A stretch of 64,000 nucleotides of DNA, taken from positions 25,570,282-25,634,281 of the forward strand of contig NC_132893.1 in assembly GCF_030463535.1 (NCBI RefSeq), read 5' to 3'. Position numbers and translations under genes: made by a program. The number at the start of each line of letters is the position of its first letter. Positions within the stretch are counted from its first letter, which is position 1. Source of the DNA: Salminus brasiliensis. Lineage: Eukaryota > Chordata > Actinopteri > Characiformes > Bryconidae. This document shows, piece by piece, positions 47,391-59,200 of the stretch. The notes below the pieces were generated by a model. The model was given only the letters and a program-made list of their open reading frames with translations, had not been told where the DNA came from and did not search any database.

Positions 47391-48543
47391 AGTCACATAT
47401 CCATCAAAAACCAACACTGAGCTGTCATAAAGCTCCAATGTTAGACATATGTTGAATTTGGTTACTTAACACCATATCAACATCTAACAACGTTAGAATT
47501 GTATGTTGTATGGATGATAACATGAAGTTCAATTGTGGTCGCCATACATCACAATGAAGTGTCTTTATTTTACAGCAATATGACCTTGGCATGTGACGTT
47601 TAGAAGATGTTTGATTTTGGTAACTTTAACATCTCTTAAAACCAACAAAATATCAACATCAGCTGTCATCAGCATTCCACACGAATTCAACCAGATATCA
47701 ATGTCTATTAATGTTGGTGGCCATCTGGGCTGGTTAATTTAATGCACATTTTTTGGAGGAGCACAGTGTTACAGCAATAGGTTAGTGAATAGACCTGTTG
47801 AATAAGGCAATTTGGTGAATTAGTACCAGTTTGTTTCTAATGGTCAAACGTCCTTTACTAATTGTCACGGTAGAAGTCACAAACATGCACTTTGTGAAAT
47901 GTCAGTATCAGTACTGGTATCAGTAGAATATTAGTCTGTGTTTAACTCAGTACTGGTTGAAAAGAAAGTCACCAGTGTCGCCCGCCCCTATTATTTAAGC
48001 TGAAAGATGGCTCTGTGCCGTATCATCTGGGTGCACTGAGGGGTAAACCGGCGCAAAGCACTGGGTTAGCTTTGAGCTTCTGTAGTCTGCTGTGAGCTCA
48101 CAACAATGTAGCTCACTGACTGACTGGTGACCTCATTCTCTCTCACTGCCTTGGGAAGTTAAAGGAGATGTCTTTTGCCCTCTATGAACAAGCGTGGACA
48201 CAAAAGAGACACTGTCAGTGGACTGACCACAATGGAAATATTGTGATCCCTGATTCATTCATGGCATGCTTAGAGAGATTTATTTACACCCGGTTGCTGA
48301 ATTGGGTGTAAACAAATGCACTGTTTTCAGAGTGCAGCTCAGCTGTCATCCTGATGCCTGAAGAGGATACATGGGAAGGGTCATTTTTCCAGTGGCGCAA
48401 CTTCAGGTTCAATGTGGGAAATGGTGGTGGAGAAAAAAACACCATTTCCCAGTTATGAGTTACTAATTTAACTGTTCTCCCTGGAAACTGTTTTTGTTTC
48501 CATGCATTTTTGTTTAGTTCTATTCTGGTGATACCCTCCCTCT

Positions 48544-48690
48544 GCAGTTCCACTGCTTCACAGCTTAATGCTGGCATTAGGCATAGTGCCAATAGTTTAA
48601 TGTTTTTTTGCTTCAGAGAGTCCTATTCTATTGGCAGTACTTCTCTACAGGGACTAGACAAGCTGTTTCAGCAATGGGTGCTACTTAAAG
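48544..48690 (+). mobile_element. MITE fragment (ACTATATGGACAAA family, 3' part)
   Basis: cagttccactgcttcacagc, gagagtcctattctattggc and cttctctacagggactagac match the 3' half of the family. Neither end is present. Confidence 0.75.
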
Positions 48691-49966
48691 ATATACACAT
48701 ATATACACGTGTATATTGGCCAATGTAGTGGAATCACTCATCTGAAGAGTTTTTATGTAACACATTTACCTTATATCCCTATGCAACTTCGGTGGAGCTG
48801 CATAAGACCTGCATAATGCCGCATAACCCTCATATTTGTGTAAAGTCCTGTACTATTACTCTACCTTTACGCCATGGTTCTTTCATTTCTCTATCCTTCA
48901 GCATGTCAACAAATGCCTGGGTACAGCTGTCCGATAGGGGAGGCTCAAAACACAAGCATTTGTTCTCCAAAAAAAGGCTATATTTGCATTGCAACCATGA
49001 GCCCCTTTGAACCATGAACCACTGTGGGGAAATGTGGGACTGTGAGTTTCTCAACAATGAACCATTTCACACCAATCCACTCTGAATGACTTCCTCTCAA
49101 CCACTAAATTATAGAGAAAATGTGAAAAATCCCCCTTTAAAATATCCATCTTACCACCGTCAGGGGACAGACAGTTTCACCCTGACCAAGGATCAAGCTG
49201 GTCTTAGAATCACACATGCTCAGAGACCAAATTAAGTGAAATGGCCAACAAAACAGGAAACCATAAGTATGACTAATAAATCTCCTTCACTTAAAAGATC
49301 CATTAGACATGTAGCTCACATTCAGTTCCTCTGTCAGCACTTCTGTCCTTCTGCAAGGCCTTGAGGCCATCCAAATAGGCACACCTGTCTTTCACAGTAA
49401 CAACATGACACATGTCAGCTCCACCTCTCTCTCAACATTACATACATACATAACGATTCAGCAGAAATGTTCTCCTTTCCTAAAATGTCATTTCTGGATC
49501 TGGACAGCTAATGTAGCTGAAAGTTAATGGAAGCTAATGCCCCACCAATTAGCTCAGTGCTAACTGCACAGCTAAATTATCACATACTTTCTTCAAACCA
49601 CATTAAGATGTTAAGTCATCCCAAATAGACTTGCTGTGTGATGGACTTTTAAATGTACATACTAACTAAAGCAAGGAACTCTGGCCAAATCTATCTGACT
49701 TTTTATTGACCTTTAGTGCAGTCTCTGTATTATTCTGGGGTTTTAACAGGCAGACTTACTGCCTTTCTTAACAATCGTATAATGGATAGTAAGATCAGTC
49801 ATGAGATAGCCATGTCTAGCCTAACCAGTAAATATTACATTCACTACAAAGTACTGATTCAAAGCTGTGGTCCTCCTGTGAATGACCCCTATCATGTCCT
49901 ATGTCTCGCCTTTGATTCAGATGGGAATTGCCCTATAAGCACACCAGGCATCGTCCGTCTGCTGCC

Positions 49967-50202
49967 ATGACAACCAGCTGCTCTAGCCAGTTACCTGAGG
50001 TGTTAATGGACCACTCAGACACTACGCTTTTGGGAAGCTCTGATGGACAGGAGCCTGCTCCTATGGGGAGCCTGGACTGTTGTGACCCTGCCCTCCCTGG
50101 AAAAACTATGGGCACTGACACCGGTCTGACAAACGAGGAGCCTCAGTACTGCAAGCAAAAGGATGCGCCATTTTTGAACAATGTAGCGTTCGCCAAACAG
50201 AG
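49967..50202 (+). CDS. marchf3: marchf3 coding exon 1
   Basis: Encodes [18 protein letters not shown]... to AFAKQ plus two bases of the next codon. The start is chosen because MTTS-x-x-x-x-LPEVL opens the human protein too; the frame extends 13 codons upstream without an ATG. Residues 11-79 differ strongly from the mammalian protein, as expected for this unstructured region. Donor ag|gtatgg. Confidence 0.92.
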
Positions 50203-53200
50203 GTATGGAGCAAAATGCATTCGGTAATATTCAGTAATAGTTATACAGTTATACAGAACTCTAGTTTATGTGATCCTGAAAAGGTGATGTTTTGAAGATA
50301 TGACCTGTTACCCAAACCCTAATTAAACTGAAGGCTAGTCTAAAAATCTTTAGTTGTAAAAAAACATTTGAATTGACATAGCAATGTAGTCCTAAACTAG
50401 TCCATGTTTCTATTTAATATTTACCTGCAAAAGCCAATCAAATGTGTGAAATATATAGCAGCATACACATATGAAAAATAAGTTTTGTAAAAGGTTCTTA
50501 GCTTGGAAGGAATAAGTAAAAGCACTCACAAGAACACATTAAAACTCCTCATACAACATCATAACACCTTTACTAATACTTTCACAACATTTTTACCATT
50601 TACTGGAAAAGCACACACTCTTTGGAGCAAAGGTTCTACTTTGGTTCTAAGGAAGGTAAAATCTTTTGTTGGAACATTTGCATTATGTGGAGGTTCCTTA
50701 AACCTTAAAAATGTTCTTCACAAGCTTATATTCTAAGGAATCATTGAAAGGTTCTAAAGGGTCTCATTATGGCATCACCCTGCCAGTTTCTAATAGCAAG
50801 GTCCCATCAGTTCCTATCAGACCACATAAATGGATAGATGAACCTGCTTGGAGATTGTCAACTAACAAAGATGCTCTCTTTGACTTTATTTTTTTAAGAG
50901 CACAGTAAAGTATATCCTATACAGTAAAGTATATCCTATTGATGCATGGATGCCCTTTCATGATCCTTGAGGGGATGTTTGAGGCAGCTGTACTAATATC
51001 AGGTTCAGAAGAGCCATGCTACTTAGAGAGCATAATTGGCCATGCTCTCTCTGGATGGGTTGATGGCGCTCTCTCCCCTTATCGCTCTTAAGCAATTTTG
51101 GCCAGCACAGGTGTCTGTTAGCTGGTGTTGTGGAGCTGGGGACCTTTCCTCCAAGTGTGTCGGCTGCCTGGTTTAAAAAAAGGTGGTGGCTGGCTTTGCA
51201 TGTCTCACAGGAGACATGTGTAAATTCCTTACCCTGCCTAGTGTTGGATATCAATTAGCAGTACCAATTAGGAAAAAATGCATATGTATATTTGCATTTC
51301 TAATTTACAAAAATAGTTCTGATCAACCACTAGTTGAAAGGTTCTCAAATCAAAAGCCATTATTTCATAGCTTCACTCCAAGGAACACTTTTTGCTACTT
51401 TTATTTTTAGGAATAAAGTGTAGCATATAGGCTACAACATATATATACAACAATACACATAAGATGGGTGGAAGGCTGGACGTGAAATTTTAAGCAATCC
51501 TACTAAAGGTTCTTGGTTCATAAGATCTAATTGTGTCCACCAGTTTCATTTTTAGAAGAAAGCAGCCTTCTTCAATTTGTGGAAGCCCAACAAGTGAGCT
51601 CTCAGGGACCCTCATGCGAGCTCTAAATTTAGCACTTTGATTAGCGTGTGTGTGACAGCTTTGAGGCTGCTCTGTGTGTCAAAGCCCAGACCCGGACACC
51701 CCACCTCCCCCGGCCCCCACCAGGCTCCACCTTACAAAAGAGCGCTGTAGCCAGGCGACAGCTGCCACAGCTGCGCTCATGCAGAGAAAGGACCAGCGGC
51801 AGTGGCTGTTATCCACTACAGCCTGGCCGTTCTTCCAGCACTGAGGATCAACTTGGTGTCAGAGACACACCCTCGTGTCTGTCCACAAGTATGGGCAGGG
51901 CTGAGATGTTTGTCATTCTGTAACTTTGTAATTATAAGATGGGCTGGATGAGCAGTAAATATGGCAAGAGCCAGACTGATTGATAGACTCTCATTTATTT
52001 TAATTGGCAAAAATAATGCAATAAAGCTTTATTTGCTGGTCTTTTGTGGTGCAACAGTGCAGATAAGGAAGCACAGAAAAATATTGCGCTTCTCTGGAGA
52101 ACTGACTTTCAACACGACGTGGTCAGCAAAATCCTCTATAAGGAGAAAGGGCAGTGCAGTATTCACTCGTAGACTATCCCTTTAGGTTTTGTGGTAAGAT
52201 TTTACTTGCAGGCCACTTATATAGGGATTTCATTACTTGTTTGTATAGCAATTATTAACCAATGTAAAAATCAATACTTAAGTTGTCACTGTTAAAAGAA
52301 CTTTTGGAGGTTCCTTAATAGGAAACTGTGTAGGAACTTCTTAAGCTGTTTTTAAGAACCTTCAAAAAAAGTTTTTTTAGAAGAAAATAGTTCCTTGAAG
52401 GTTCCCCGAAACACCTAAAGGGGTTCTTTCACAGTTTTAAATCCTCAAGGAACTTATACTTTTAACAGTGGAAGCAATGACTGTACAAAACATGGACAGC
52501 GCAACATCTTTCTGTTTGTATGACTGTTTGTAGTATGATGTGTAGCTCTGCCCATCCCCATATGTTATTGACAAAACAGCCCATTTTCCATCTCATTTTC
52601 CCCCACTATCTCTAGTGTCTAATTCCAACAGCTATTTTTCCCTGTGCTAATATTGGCATGTTTTAATTTCCAGAGATCAGTTTTTAAACCCTTATTCTGC
52701 TACATTGTAAGAAGGCAGGGCTACACTTAGAAATTAAGTGATTGGCAGCGTTAGCTGCACAAGATTGTCTGCAGGACCTGCATTGCACCCTGTCTGTTCA
52801 TTACATGAAGTAGCAGAATTATAGTGGAACTTACATGAGCTGCACTTTTTACTGTTGAAATATTACACTTACTTGACAACCTAGAAATCCAGAGGTAAAA
52901 TGGGCTCTGCTTCTGCACTGTAAACTCAGTGAAGGCGGTCTGAGACACTTGGTCTGTGAGAAGGGGGCGGGTCTACCAAATGAGTAGATGAGTCTGGCTC
53001 TGCTTCTGCCCTTTACTAAAGCTGTAAACAAACTCCATCAACTTTCTATTAACTTGTTTGACCTGCATTCACCTCCATTCTAGTTCTTCTTATGAAGAAC
53101 AAGCTTTTAGCACTCAAACAGTAATCTCAAAAAACAGAAGGGAAATTGGAGTCAGCTGGTGTTAGCTGATTGCAATTTCAAGCCCATCCTGGGCTATTAC

Positions 53201-56200
53201 TTATCCTGTATTTTCCAGGTGTTTTCAACTTAATGCTTTGTTAAATCTGGCCATGAAATATTTTTCGTCATTTCTGAGCTAAAACACACAGTAAATATTT
53301 TTCTGTAGAAACGTCTGTCCAAAATGTCAAGCATAGCACTCTTCTGTTAGACTGTATATATCAGTTGTATATCATATTCATATGTAATGCTAAAGGATTT
53401 ATGATTCACTTATTTATCGTTTTCCTCCAGAGGAGGATTATCTTGTTTTGCATTGCAGTATCTAATGCAAGGTTGTTTTTCCATTTCGGGTTTCGTCCGT
53501 TGATGTTGTTCTAGTACAGCAAAGCTGTCCCTGTTGTCATCTTCGAACAGTCCTGTTGTTGATGACATTTCAGATACATTTCTCAAATGCTGACTGTTTA
53601 TCAAAACAGAAAGCATGGTGACTAAAGCTAAGAAGATTAAATGTCATATAGGGAATTGGTTAATCAGAGATGAGCTTGCATATAGTAAATGAAAACACAA
53701 ATCTCCTTTATACAGACTACGTAAAACACAAATACAGATACAGATGCATCTCAACTCAATCTCTCCAAAACAAGAACACAGACATGGTACATTTAGTCAA
53801 ATCCGAATCTACTGAGGTAGGAATGTATAGAAAAGACAAAACCCAGGTTTTCATAAATACATTCAAGCCTTGAAGCAACATAAACTTTAAGTGACATTTC
53901 AGGGTAAATTTTAATCTACATGTGTTCAGGCCAGATGGTAGAACCCTTGGTGCTCTAGATAGAGTAAGAACCAATAGCACTGCAACCTTTACTGAGAACT
54001 GTATAGGTGTTCGGATCAGTAACACACTAAAACAGCTGTACAAACATCAAATAAAGCGAAAGTTTGTGAAACCAGAGCTTCTCTTGTTTGTTAGCTATGT
54101 TAGCCTCGTAGCACAGGAACTTCACACACCACTTGGAGTTGATGGCATAACTTTGCAACTTTCAACAAAAAAGTTACCTTTTTGATGACTGATTCGTTAT
54201 ACTTGGGGTAAGGTGGGGAATCATAAATGTTACCCTTACTCTAAATGTAGCTGATTAGCCAACATGCTTGGTGTCTGAAGTGTACCCCTTTAGTCCGAAG
54301 GCTACTCCTTTGCACTGGAGTTACAAACCTGATATAACACCTAGTGGAGGCTTATAGTCATCATATTTTTTTCTGTACCAATGTTATATTTTGTCAGAAA
54401 ACAACATATACAGTGTATTTGAAACCAGTGTGGATTGAGGCAAGTATATGTATATGATATTGATTTTATATGTGATATATTGATTTATGGATGTATAGTG
54501 TGCATTATACTAACCTATTGGCTACAAGCTCCTAGTACTTGTTGGATGAGCACTAGAGCAAAATAAGAAAGCGAAAACGAAGCAAAGCCAATCAACTACA
54601 CTATATGGACAAAAGTATTGGGACGCCTTCTTATTCATTTCACTCTTCTTAAAAAGAGTTTATTCTGCTTTTGTTGGAGTAACTGCTGTGAGGATTTGAT
54701 TTCATTCTGCGACAAGAGCATTAGTGAGGTCCAGATTTAAGATGATCAACACACCACCTCATTCTCAACTGATCTTAAAAATATTGTTTGGAGCACCATC
54801 ATTACAGAGAACACAGTTCCACTGCTCCACAGCTCAATGCTCACGTCTGGCTTTAGGCACGGTGGCAATAGGTTCATGTTTATCTGCTCTAGAGAGTCAT
54901 ATTCTTTTGGTAGTGCTTCTCTAAAGGGGCTAGGCAAGCTGTGTGTGTGCATTTGCACGTCTTTGTCAGCAATGGGTCAGCAACTTATAGTAGCTGAATT
55001 TATTCATTAAAAGGGATGTCCACAGACATTTGGACATATAGTGCAAATTGTGTAAATGTGATTTCAACATGTTCTTTAGTAGCTGGAAGTCAGTTTACCT
55101 GGTAACATTGTGAAAAGTTTGCAGCTTCTGAAACCTCTCCATTTCCCTCCAGTCCTCTAGTGGAGCGGCCCATGTGCAGGATCTGTCATGACGGTGGCGG
55201 GCAGGAGGAGCTGCTGTCCCCGTGTGAGTGTGCAGGGACTCTGGGCACCATCCACCGTAGCTGCCTTGAGCACTGGCTGTCGGCTTCCAGCACCAGCTTC
55301 TGCGAGCTCTGCCACTTCCAGTTCAGCGTGCAGCGCAAGGCACGGCCTCTGCTGGAGGTACAGTCTCTATAGTAACGCTCTCGTTTCTCAAGAGGATATG
55401 GTCTTGTGGGGCTTGTGGTTAATGGCAGTAGATTGCATCTGGCTGTGTAAGATGAAGAGTGTAGCTGGGAACGGAAGAGAATACACTATCAGCTGTTTTG
55501 TTATAACAAACCACAGTATAATTTAGATATAAAAAGGTTGCTTGTGTTGTTTTTAACCATTTTAGTACCTACCCTGTCATGAACTGATGTTTAGGAAGTG
55601 TTTGAAAGGATAAATTTTCTTGAAATTAATGGAAAACCAACCAAAGTGCGTGACCTGCCAACAAGATAATGCAAGATGCCAGGTGGAGTGGGTTGAGGAG
55701 AGAGGAAGTTGTAGATGTTATGACAAATCCAGCCACCAGCCACTGCAGGTTCCCTCAAGAATGTGAGGTAAGCAGTGTAAGGTGGTCGACAGGGCTAGAG
55801 GAGGACATTTGTGTTTTTCATTTAACCATTACAAAAAAGCAATATTTGACTGACTATATACACACATACACACACAGTTATTATTTATTTAATAATAACA
55901 TAATTGAAATTGTAAATAATACCAGTTAGGATTAAATTATTTTCTATCTGTATAAGTTAAGTTATTAAATAAATATAGACTCCAGATATTATTTTTAGAT
56001 TTTTAGTTCAATAATTCAAGGTTTCTAAATGATACATAGTAATAAACTATCATTTCTAGTTGTTTCTTGTCAAGTAGGTTACCTCAAGAGTTACCTTTGA
56101 ATGCACATTTTTGAAGCGTGAACTCAGTTTAACATCCTGGATGCTTGAAAATTTTTTATTTGAAGCCTTTGAAGATACACAGTACTGTCATCATGTTATC

Positions 56201-59200
56201 ATCAGAGCTGTTTTTTGTCCTTCGGCATTGTTTTGGTGTAGAAAAACAACACTCAGGGTTTTCCAACAGACCTGTTGTTGACAGTCATGGAAGAGGACGA
56301 TTGGTGAAGAGTTTCATTCTCAAACAAATACATTGTAATAAAAACCCATTTAAACATTTTTGAATAAAATATGATGGATAATGTTAAATTAGCAATTGAA
56401 ATGTATGTTTGTTATAGTTGTTGGTTTTGCGTAAGAAAAATATACCAGTTTGACACATTTATTCCGTCGTGCATCTAAACATGACTGTATAGTGCTTTTT
56501 TAACGTACATTAATGAGCCGGTACAAAGCTTAATTATTTCTTGTAAGCACAATGTCATGCATTTGTATTCAAACTTCATGTTTCACAAGGCATGTTCTGC
56601 CATGGCCACAACCACGACTAATTGGGCTTGAGAGTGCATTTCTGGTCTTGGTGAAGTTAAGCTTATGTTTGGGCTGTGCAATCTTGACAGGTCAAATATA
56701 AACCTTTCCCATTGTATTTTATGTGGCTGCTGGGCCTCAGTGTTGAACGCTGTAGGAGCTGTGTTGAACGCTGTTTGTCTGTTGCAAAGTGTGGCTTTAT
56801 GTTGACTGAATGCTAAAATGACCCTTTATGCAATAATGCAGTTTTGTAAGGATGATAGTTTTTAATGTGTCAGTTATTAATAGTCTATGTTAATAACTGG
56901 ATGCATTTATGTGTAGTTGGATAAACCCAACACTTGTTTAGCATGAAAAACATGTATCTCCATGAAAATGGGCTTTGAACCAAATCCTAATACTGGTATA
57001 TAGAACTTTACAGAATATTCAAAGATACTTTATCTCAAATATTTGCTATTGTAATATTGTTATAATAGCATAATTCATTAGTAACCTTAGGAGTTTCTAG
57101 TAGTGCTTTCAGCGATAATTAATATTCTTTATTTTTGTTGTCATTTCTAAACTATTGTTATTTAGGAAAACTGTAATCTTTATACCAAAGAAAAACACTT
57201 TAATTAACATTCAGCTTTATTTAATTTTAGCAACATGTATGTATGTTGTATATAATGTATAATGTATAAAATGTAAAATTCATAATTTTATAAGAGGGTT
57301 TTTGAGGGTCAGTGCACATAGTACGACAAAATAATGTGCCTGTGTGTCAGCGACTTGACAAGGCATAATAGAGGAGTGAGAGAGGGTGTTTGTATTTGTG
57401 TGTGTGCGTGCTTGCGTGTGTGTGTGTGTGCAGTGACTTGAGACTGTCATGCACAGATGGAATGTGATGGCTATGTGAGCAGAGAGAAGCTGAAAACCAC
57501 TAATGAAAACCTTCAACAGCTCCTGCAGTTTATGAGTGAAGAAGTTGACTTCTGAATAACCATATTAATAACCTCTACCCTGATACCACTTCCAGCAGTG
57601 CAGCAAGTCCTGATGCAAAAAGTCCTTCCTGAGATCTGTAAATAACTGAGCCTAGCAGGCACAAACAGATTTCCTGGATAGTGTGTAGCCTAAACATCCT
57701 GATCGGCATCCCACCATTAGTGGTTTAAACACCAAGATAAAAACTTTTACCCTTTTAATTTGAGCGTATAATGCGGCCATTAAGTTCCCATTTTCATTTG
57801 TGCAGGGTGGGAAGATTTGTCTAGTAGGCAGATCCCAAAAAGAGAGTCACAGTGCTAATAGCTCAGGCTAGCTAGCATCCCCCTGTTGCGTGCATGTGTG
57901 TGTGTCAGGTTACTAGAGTGCATAATTGCAGTGCAGCAGGGTTCAGCTCAGCCCATGTATGCAGAATCCACTTACTCCATTGTGCATGCGGACATGGCGC
58001 TAATTACGGCCCTCTGACAGGGAATGACCCACCACAGCATTTAGCACAAATTTTTAGCATTGGCAACATCAGGCTCCACACAGTGTGATTTAAGAGCTGT
58101 CATGACTTTACTCAGTTACCAACAAAATGCACTTGCTGCTAGTTGTTTTAGGTTCCAGTTAATTGCAAGGTGAAAGAATTAAGATTTTACTTATTGTAAA
58201 CAGTTCAGATAACATCAAATAAGTAGGTAGTAGCAAAGGCTGAGATGTGAAGATGTAGGGTTTAGTCTCCTTTTCCTGTATTGTGGAATCTGAGGAAAGC
58301 TTCCAAAATAGTTTCACGAACTGAGTTGTTTCAGTTAAACATGGTGTCCTTTGGGGTGGACTTTATGTTTAGGCAGTGCAACCTTAATGAGTAAAACTCA
58401 CACCTTTCCCATTGACTTCTTTGCATACTGGACATGTCTACCCCCTCACTCACCATCAGTGTGTAGTACATTTACATTAGTACATTTACGGCATTTAGCA
58501 GACGCTCTTATCCAGAGCGACCTACAAGGTTACTCGTATTACAGAGGAGGGCCAATGTAGCGTTAGGAGTCTCTTATTGGTGTAGCGCAGCATAGTCACC
58601 CAGACCAGGAATCGAACCCTGGTCTCCCACATGGTGTTGTTGTAACTCAATGGCAGGTAGTGGTGTTATCTGTTGCACCACACCAGTAGTCATTCGCTTT
58701 GCATGGTTTTAACAAGTAAATTTGATTGCTGTTTGAAGAAATGTATTAGTTTGCCCAGCCTAGGTCAATGACACTCGAGTGTAAGAAAACTATACTAAAA
58801 GGTGTAGTATAGTACTGGCTAGTTCAGCATACAATATCAATACCATTTAGTTGTTTTTAAGGTTAAGTAATTAGATTGTCAGCACAGTAAAACCCAAGTA
58901 AACTCTAAATCATTTTAGACAACAGTTGCACACACACATACCCCTTGTAGCATTTGGATAGTAATAACCTTTTTGTGGTGATAAATAACAATTTTGCTGT
59001 TGCAGAGCTGGCTAGTGCACCCCCTAGAGGTTGAATTTAAGGTTATGCTGCTTCTGTAATTGCTTTTCAGTTGATGATGGAAGTTTTTTGCTATTGTGAA
59101 ACAGTGGTTCGCCTTTCCAATTGCTGACGTGTCTAGTGGTTGCAGTGCAACATCTAATGCAGCAAAGGCTCTGATTGGCCACGTTCTACTCTGCCCGTGC

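Larger units (their letters stand above)
32126..49966 (+). other. marchf3: Presumed marchf3 intron 1 (about 17.8 kb)
   Basis: No coding exon is recognised. Contents: poly-A/poly-C tract (32732), repeat copy B (33320), palindromic MITE (33885), a 20-bp-type minisatellite (36485), TAAT-rich candidate enhancers (40720 and 43290), a TG repeat (43496), a 450-bp dispersed repeat (44290), a LINE-tail-like repeat (47237) and a MITE fragment (48544). The acceptor before the coding exon is probably tttgattcag, ending at 49920; the remaining 46 bases would be leader and carry a short upstream ORF. Confidence 0.5.
50203..55152 (+). other. marchf3: marchf3 intron between coding exons 1 and 2
   Basis: About 4.95 kb. 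It contains a palindromic MITE (52287), dispersed repeat copy B (52525) and an almost complete MITE (54599). 51640-51900 is G+C rich, with two CAGCTG E-boxes in gacagctgccacagctgcgc; it may be regulatory. No extra exon is supported. Confidence 0.7.

Noticed and set aside
58606..58625. B-box-like word gaatcgaaccctgg as a tRNA gene
   Set aside because: The flanking sequence folds into no cloverleaf and matches a SINE on the minus strand.
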